From positions 109,479,360-109,543,359 of the forward strand of contig NC_081184.1 of assembly GCF_029867415.1 (NCBI RefSeq): a DNA stretch of 64,000 nt, given 5' to 3'. The DNA is from Vicia villosa (lineage: Eukaryota > Streptophyta > Magnoliopsida > Fabales > Fabaceae). A program made the position numbers and the translations under genes. The notes under the pieces were generated by a model. It saw only the letters and a list, made by a program, of their open reading frames with translations, ran no database searches and was not told the DNA's origin. Of this stretch, positions 59,057-64,000 are shown piece after piece. Each line of letters starts with the position of its first letter. Position 1 is the stretch's first letter.

Positions 59057-59128
59057 CTTGCCAAGGGTTGAACTCACGCCCTCTAGGTTACCAAACAAAA
59101 CAATTCCCAACTGAGCCACGCGCGTGGA
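59057..59128 (-). other. tRNA-like A-box/B-box module 1
   Basis: Minus strand: GTGGCTCAGTTGGGAA (59118-59103), a near-consensus A box, and GAGTTCAACCC (59075-59065), a B box. Confidence 0.55.
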
Positions 59129-59209
59129 CTGATTAGCAATGGTGCCCATGTGATTATATGTGAAAGCAAAGTGTTTAAAATGGTTTGAAAAATAAAATGA
59201 ATAAAAGGT

Positions 59210-59284
59210 CTGAGGGGGGATCGAACCCCAGACCTAAGGCAAGGCAAAAGCTTTTGGACGCGCGCTGTAACCATTGGGACACTA
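59210..59284 (-). other. tRNA-like A-box/B-box module 2
   Basis: Minus strand: GTGTCCCAATGGTTACAGC (59282-59264), A-box-like, and GGGGTTCGATCCCC (59230-59217), a perfect B box with paired arms. Confidence 0.55.
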
Positions 59285-61655
59285 CGATGAATTCATAGAT
59301 GACACGCCTACCATTCAGAATAAAATAAACTCTTTCCTGGGAGTTTTGAAAAATGGCGCCACCATCTTCATCTTCAACCTCACGATTTCAAATTTTTGGA
59401 AATCCTATCTCCCTCAATTCTCAACCAAATCCAAAGATGTAAAGATGGATTTTGCTCGTTTTTGGACAAGGATCATGATGGTACCCTTTAATTTCATTTA
59501 TTATGAGTGTAACTTAAAATTCGCAAGCATGAACACTAAGAACCCTAAAACTGGAATTTAATATGAAATGATGTATATGTATGATATGATGCAATTGATT
59601 GAGGGTTAATGATCCTCAAAGGTGCAGAAACCAACTGGTAACTTCATTTTTAATTTATCATACGTGAATTATGGAGTTTGAAGTTCATGAAGCTTACCTC
59701 AAAAATGGAGATTGAGCTCTTATCAAAGTGTGATACAGAGTTGTTGGAGTGATCCAGATAGCTTCAGTGATCCCCCAGGAAGGTGTTGAGATGCTTAGCT
59801 TGGGTTGAAACTCCCCAGAACCTCTTGCTCGACCCCAACTGATGTAGCTCCAAGTGAGAGGTGAAGATGATGATTCTCCACGTACATAAGTGTTCCAGGT
59901 GTATGGATCACTTCTAAATACCTCCCTTGAGGTGTTTGAATACTTACTTTAAAAGGAAGAGCTCTGGTTTGAAGAATTCGAGTCTTCTTGCCAAAGAGCC
60001 TTTGAAAAACCTAAGTATGAAGGAAAAAGAGAGAAAGCAAGATTTCTGTTGCTTTGGTGTGTTTTATTACTGAGGTATGCTCTTCTATTTATAGGCAAAA
60101 GGTTCAGAGAAATTGGAGATAGTAAGCTTGCTTAGTGAAGTCACTTTGGTTTCTTGGCCATGAAGAAATTCAAGGAATATCCAAAATGCAATGATGGCAA
60201 ATTTGATTCCACTTGATCAATCCCCTAGGCATCAATCTTGTGTGATCTTAGGGGACAATTCTGTTGCAGAAGTGAACTCTAATTGGCTTAGGAGAAGATT
60301 CTTTGGTGATTCATCAAGATTCCAAATTTGTAATGATTACTTAATCACATGGCATTGAATTCTTGCAACTTGGCCAAAAATGATGGAATAGTGCATTTGA
60401 TTCCTCCAAATCTCTTCTGATATCTCATGGATGAGGATGCATCAATTGGTAGAGGCATTGGTACAAAGTTTGCAAAATTCAAATTTGGACATGACCTCTA
60501 ATTTCACTTCAAATACCCATACTTTGATCAACCATATCTCTTAGCTCATAATGAATTTGAAGATGGTTGAACACAATTTGAAAAGCCCTTGATGTGTACT
60601 TCAATTCATTAGTTTGGTGTTTGCCCAAAATCTTTAGGGAAATTAGTGAAAAAGTCCCATAAAGTTTGAAGAAAACTTGGGTTTCTTTGCTAGTTCTGTG
60701 AAGGCAGTCACTTTGAAGCTCCATATCTCTCCAATGGTTGATTTCTAGCCAAAAAATTATTTGTGACAAAGTTGTCCATTGGACCAAAATCTACAAATTT
60801 GATGATGGGAGTTTTTTGAGTTGTGTAGGTGAAATTTTGAGATATTCCCTTCCAAAGTTTTGAAAAAAAGACCTTTAAACACTTAGAAAAATTTCTAAGT
60901 ATGAAAAGTCAATCTTTGACTTTTTTGATTCTTGGTTGATTTTCTTAATTTCTCTTGGTCAAATGATTTCAATAATTATATATTGATGATATTGATCCTT
61001 AAAAGTCATGTTTTGATTCAAAACTCCTAAAGTCAAAGGTGATCTGATACATTTGACTTTTTCCAGATGAAGTGAAATCTTGGACTTTTGTGATGAATCA
61101 AACTCTCCTCCTCAAATGAATTGTATGAATGAATTATATTGAGGTAATAGAAGTCCTTGAGCCATGTTTTGAGTTGTGGATCCATGTCATGATTAAAAAT
61201 CAACTGTCCATGTGAATTAGGTTAAAAAACCCTAATTGTCGACCAGATGAAATTGATGACTGTAGATCTTGAATTGAGGTACAATTCCCAGTGGATATTG
61301 TTATATGGATTATTTGAAGATGATTGAATCCTATGAGTGATGTCCTGGAGCTTTTTAGGGTTTCCCAAATATGGTCCCTGATTTCAGTCCTTGATGGGCT
61401 CAAAACCCTAGTCTGGTGATCTGAGCAAGCCTGAGTCTTGATGACTGGTGTCTAATCAATCATAGGTGAATGAATGAATCATTTGAGTTATGAGATTGTA
61501 TTAGAGGTTATTCTCATATTGATTGATCCTTTGCCTGAACTCCTTTGTCCTTGAGCACCCTCAATTGAGTATCAGATAAACAAGTGACTGCTCTGAGTAC
61601 CTGTCTTGAGTTTGATGAGATGTTTGGAGGTGTGACATATCAGGGGGGGTCAAAA

Positions 61656-62472
61656 TTAGGGTATGACACCTAAGAATGCTATGTGTTCTACATCTGAGAC
61701 AGTTTCTTCCTGGGTATGGTATAAACTGATATAAGAACTGAAAGCAGCATTCTTAACAGTGAATCCGATTAAGTCTTCACTATCCTGATAAGGGTCAAAG
61801 GTTTCTCCTGTTGGAGGGAGTCCAGAGATAGCAGCTATGTTGAAAAGTGTGGGAGTTATCATTCCACATGGAAGCTGGAAAGTGTTATATGTACTGTCCC
61901 AAAAGTACAAGCTAGACAACAACAAGGGTTGACAGTAACTAAACTTTAGTCTTGACATTTGAATTAGGTCAAAAATACCTAGTTCTTTCCACAGCGAAGC
62001 CTTCTGGGTTTCAACTTTATCTAACCAAGATAAGTATGATTTATCAAAAGTTGGGCAAGAACGGAATGGCTTAAAATTGTCTATTATATAGTCCTGTCAG
62101 AAAGCCTCTCTCGTCCCCCTGTTGGAATCAGCAGATTGCTGGGTTGAACCCTTTTTCTTAGAAGAATTGGTTTTGTTCACTATAGGTTTTATGTCAAAGT
62201 GACACGGGAAAAATTGTACGCATTTTTCCAAGTGACCTTCTGGGGGCTAACGGTCCTAAAAACCCTAGTGTACTTTCAGAAAGAAAAGATGGAATCATTA
62301 CCTGAGAAGCCATGATAATCCTTTGTTCTTTCGTAAGTTTTGGGGGTGAAATGTTCTCCCGATTTCCAGTAGTCACGATCCTACTTGTTGGAGTAGGGTG
62401 AAGATCGGAGCTTTTTGAGGAACCTATATCTGCAGTTTGCTTTGATTTCTTGGCTTGTTTATCAGAAGGCAT
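61656..62472 (-). pseudogene. Plant-mobile-domain-like gene, N-terminal part
   Basis: Starts at 62472 (MPSDKQAKKSKQ), 125 bases downstream of a TATA box. The first frame (Lys/Ser/Thr-rich, 92 codons) ends at 62194 after a frameshift. A second frame, with a stop near 62098, leads into 61958-61669. There LPCGMITPTLFNIAAISGLP is the hallmark of PMD proteins, followed by DLIGFTVKNAAFSSYISLYH. At 61668 the frame enters the solo LTR; the last 13 bases (61656-61668) and final residues VIP are LTR-encoded. The remainder of the gene is at 46996-45652. The full gene would have been about 700 codons. Confidence 0.7.
61669..61673. repeat. TSD CCTAA, right copy
   Basis: Matches 46992-46996. Confidence 0.85.
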
Positions 62473-62596
62473 TGTGATTTTTTAGGATTTTTGTTCTAAA
62501 AAAGGGTTTTCTGGAAAAGAATTGTAGAAATTGTGTGGAAGAGGGAAGGTTGAAGATGAAGTTGCGTGAAAAGAAAATTTTTGAGGTAATAATGGG

Positions 62597-62604
62597 CTTT
62601 TATA
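62597..62604 (-). promoter_or_regulatory. TATA box of the PMD-like gene
   Basis: Minus strand TATAAAAG followed by CCCATT; the ATG is 125 bases downstream after a pyrimidine-rich leader. Confidence 0.6.
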
Positions 62605-62739
62605 GAGTTAGCTTGTGAAGAGTAGGTTATAATTGTCAGAAGTGTTGGGTTACGTGCCAGCCGTTTTTAAAGACAAATGTAAGTTTACTGTTGAAGTTTC
62701 CTCGGGAGTGGGAAGTTATGATGAGCTATAACTGCACGC

Positions 62740-62756
62740 ACGTCTCGATGAGACGT
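62740..62756. repeat. Inverted repeat ACGTCTC/GAGACGT
   Basis: Preceded by gcacgc. A related inverted repeat ACGTCT/AGACGT, also after gcacgc, is at 63700-63715. Confidence 0.6.
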
Positions 62757-62884
62757 TTTGAGAAAGCAACCCACGATTGATTGATAGTTATTACTGTAGA
62801 ATCAGGAAGTGATTAAAATCTAGAGTTACAAGAAATGTCTATCTCTTCATGAATTCGAAATAGCCATTTATTGGGGGCAAATTT

Positions 62885-63620
62885 GTTAGCTGAAGATTTC
62901 GATTAAAGGATTGTGATATCTTGGATTGTTGAACCATGATGAAGAAATAGTTCTCATGGAGCTATTTAAGGATTTTCTCTCTAGAAGAGATGTTAATTGA
63001 CCAAGAGTAATGTTATCAATATGACAAGTATCCTTCGACGTAGGCGCTAGTATAGTCGAAACGGCAGAGCAGGAAGATTTGAAATTCAAAATGAAGCGGT
63101 TTCGTCCAGCAGATGCGTGGAGACATCCGAAGGATAGTAAAACGTTCGAAACGTCGAACGTGGAAGACATCTATCTAATGACCATTAGGGTCAAAGTAGT
63201 ATAAATAGGAGTACTATTGTTTAGTTTGGCATGTTCGAATCAATATACAAAAATTCACAAAATACACTCGAACTACCGACGCGAGAGAAAAGAGTCTTTG
63301 CTGAAACAATGTATGTGTGAAGAACATCATATTTTCATACTTTATGTTATTTGTTCAATGCAAAGTTATACTTAAAAGTTCTTTGTTTATACATTTACTT
63401 TATTTGACTTTAAAGTTATTTACTCATTGCAATTTACATTAGCAAGTTGTATATTTTTGCAAACTGTAGAGATTATTGAATATGAATCAAATCACTAAAA
63501 CACTATTCGACAATGTCCTAGGATCAATCTAGTCAATCCTGCGAGTAACCAGATTGTTTAAACACTTTGGAGGACTAGCGGTTGTTTGTCAGAAATCACT
63601 GGTAAACAGTGTGTTGCTTT
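62885..63620 (+). mobile_element. LTR-like sequence 1 (end uncertain)
   Basis: A PPT-like tattgggggcaaatt leads into TGTTAGCTGAAGATTTCG at ~62887. A TATA-like agtataaataggag lies near 63198. The 3' end and a TSD were not found. Compare 63859: the same arrangement occurs 974 bases later, so this may be part of a tandem or rearranged LTR element. Family unresolved. Confidence 0.45.
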
Positions 63621-63699
63621 CCTATAAGTAGAGAAAGAGGTTACTCTATGATATCTTGGAAACAGATTGCTAGGTGGTAATGATGGAATTATTGCACGC

Positions 63700-63715
63700 A
63701 CGTCTGAACAGACGT
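63700..63715. repeat. Inverted repeat ACGTCT...AGACGT, second copy
   Basis: See 62740-62756; flanking gcacgc is shared. Confidence 0.6.
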
Positions 63716-63738
63716 TTGGGAAAAGAATTGATCATTAC

Positions 63739-63752
63739 TTATGACGTCATAA
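63739..63752. promoter_or_regulatory. Palindromic bZIP-type site
   Basis: TTATGACGTCATAA, a perfect 14-base palindrome around TGACGTCA, the classic plant bZIP/TGA-factor core. Confidence 0.45.
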
Positions 63753-63858
63753 CAGTAAATGATTATTATAATGAATATTAGTCTGTCGAAATTCCGTGTG
63801 ATATTCAAAAATGAACATTTCTTTCCAAAAAGAAATACACATTTTTTAGGGGCAATTT

Positions 63859-64000
63859 GTTGACTGGTATCTCGACATAGTTGGGTCGAAAGTGGATAAG
63901 AGTATTTTAGGGCTCTGGGCCGCAATGGGACGAGTTTAGACAAAAAGCCCAAATTGTCTTAAGGGCAGAAGGGTCGAATCGAATTGTGTTTGTTGATGAA
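63859..64000 (+). mobile_element. LTR-like sequence 2, start only
   Basis: The PPT-like ttttttaggggcaatt precedes TGTTGACTGGTATCTCGAC; runs off the right edge. Similar in layout to the junction at ~62885. Confidence 0.5.

Larger units (their letters stand above)
57028..61668 (-). mobile_element. Ogre-type solo LTR, main part
   Basis: LTR start at 61668 (minus strand TGTCATACCCTAATTTTGAC). It contains the hairpin-rich repeat 57028-58270, a (TA)n array, two tRNA-like modules and a region (60400-61460) recognisably like the other Ogre/Tat LTRs. ORFs are short and unconvincing. No PBS or internal coding domain, so solo. Confidence 0.82.

Overview
The window looks like repeat-dense intergenic DNA from a large legume genome, probably tribe Fabeae (pea, vetch or lentil type). 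That is inferred from very long LTRs starting TGTCATACCC, the Ogre/Tat-type primer-binding site CTGGCGACTCTGTTGGGGA, an envelope-lineage (Sirevirus-like) Copia element and AT-rich spacers full of MITEs. I see no intact ordinary host gene. Nearly everything is nested mobile DNA, and the insertion order can be read from target-site duplications (TSDs).

Left part (1-20.7 kb). 1-2687 is the end of an Ogre/Tat-like LTR on the minus strand carrying a small membrane-protein ORF with its own TATA box. It abuts a LINE (2688-~7310, +) with ORF1 and ORF2 overlapping at ATGA and three in-frame stops. 7.3-14.2 kb is AT-rich spacer with (AT)n arrays, three hairpin MITEs, a candidate TIR element and a dispersed GCGAACGCAC motif. 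A 5'-truncated LINE lies at ~14190-18440 (-). It is followed by a Mutator-type MITE with a perfect 9-bp TSD and a Stowaway-like MITE.

Middle part (20.7-45.6 kb) is a four-layer nest. A minus-strand LINE (20709-45558) is split in ORF2 by a solo LTR (22405-41926, TSD GTTGG). That LTR is split by a 15.8-kb non-coding LTR element (22831-38588, TSD CATAC, two 2913-bp LTRs, PBS and PPT, no gag or pol), which resembles a LARD. Inside it sits a further solo LTR (31416-34697, TSD CTCGT). The internal domain of the LARD is made of arrays of short hairpins whose stem sequences vary from unit to unit while pairing is kept.

Right part (45.6-64 kb). A minus-strand plant-mobile-domain-like gene (62472 to 45652, decayed) with a TATA box is split by a ~5.9-kb Ogre-type solo LTR (46997-61668, TSD CCTAA). 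That LTR is in turn split by an 8.8-kb Sirevirus-like Copia element (48234-57022, TSD GTATG). The Copia element keeps Gag, protease and integrase plus an extra ORF, but lacks reverse transcriptase and RNase H. Beyond 62.6 kb are two PPT/LTR-like junctions of another element.

The least explained signal is the set of covarying hairpin arrays in the LARD (26.6-27.2, 30.0-30.8, 31.05-31.41 + 34.70-34.74 and 34.77-35.10 kb), together with tRNA-like A/B-box modules in three of the long LTRs. Coordinates of repeat boundaries were read by eye; homology claims rest on recognisable motifs, not on searches.
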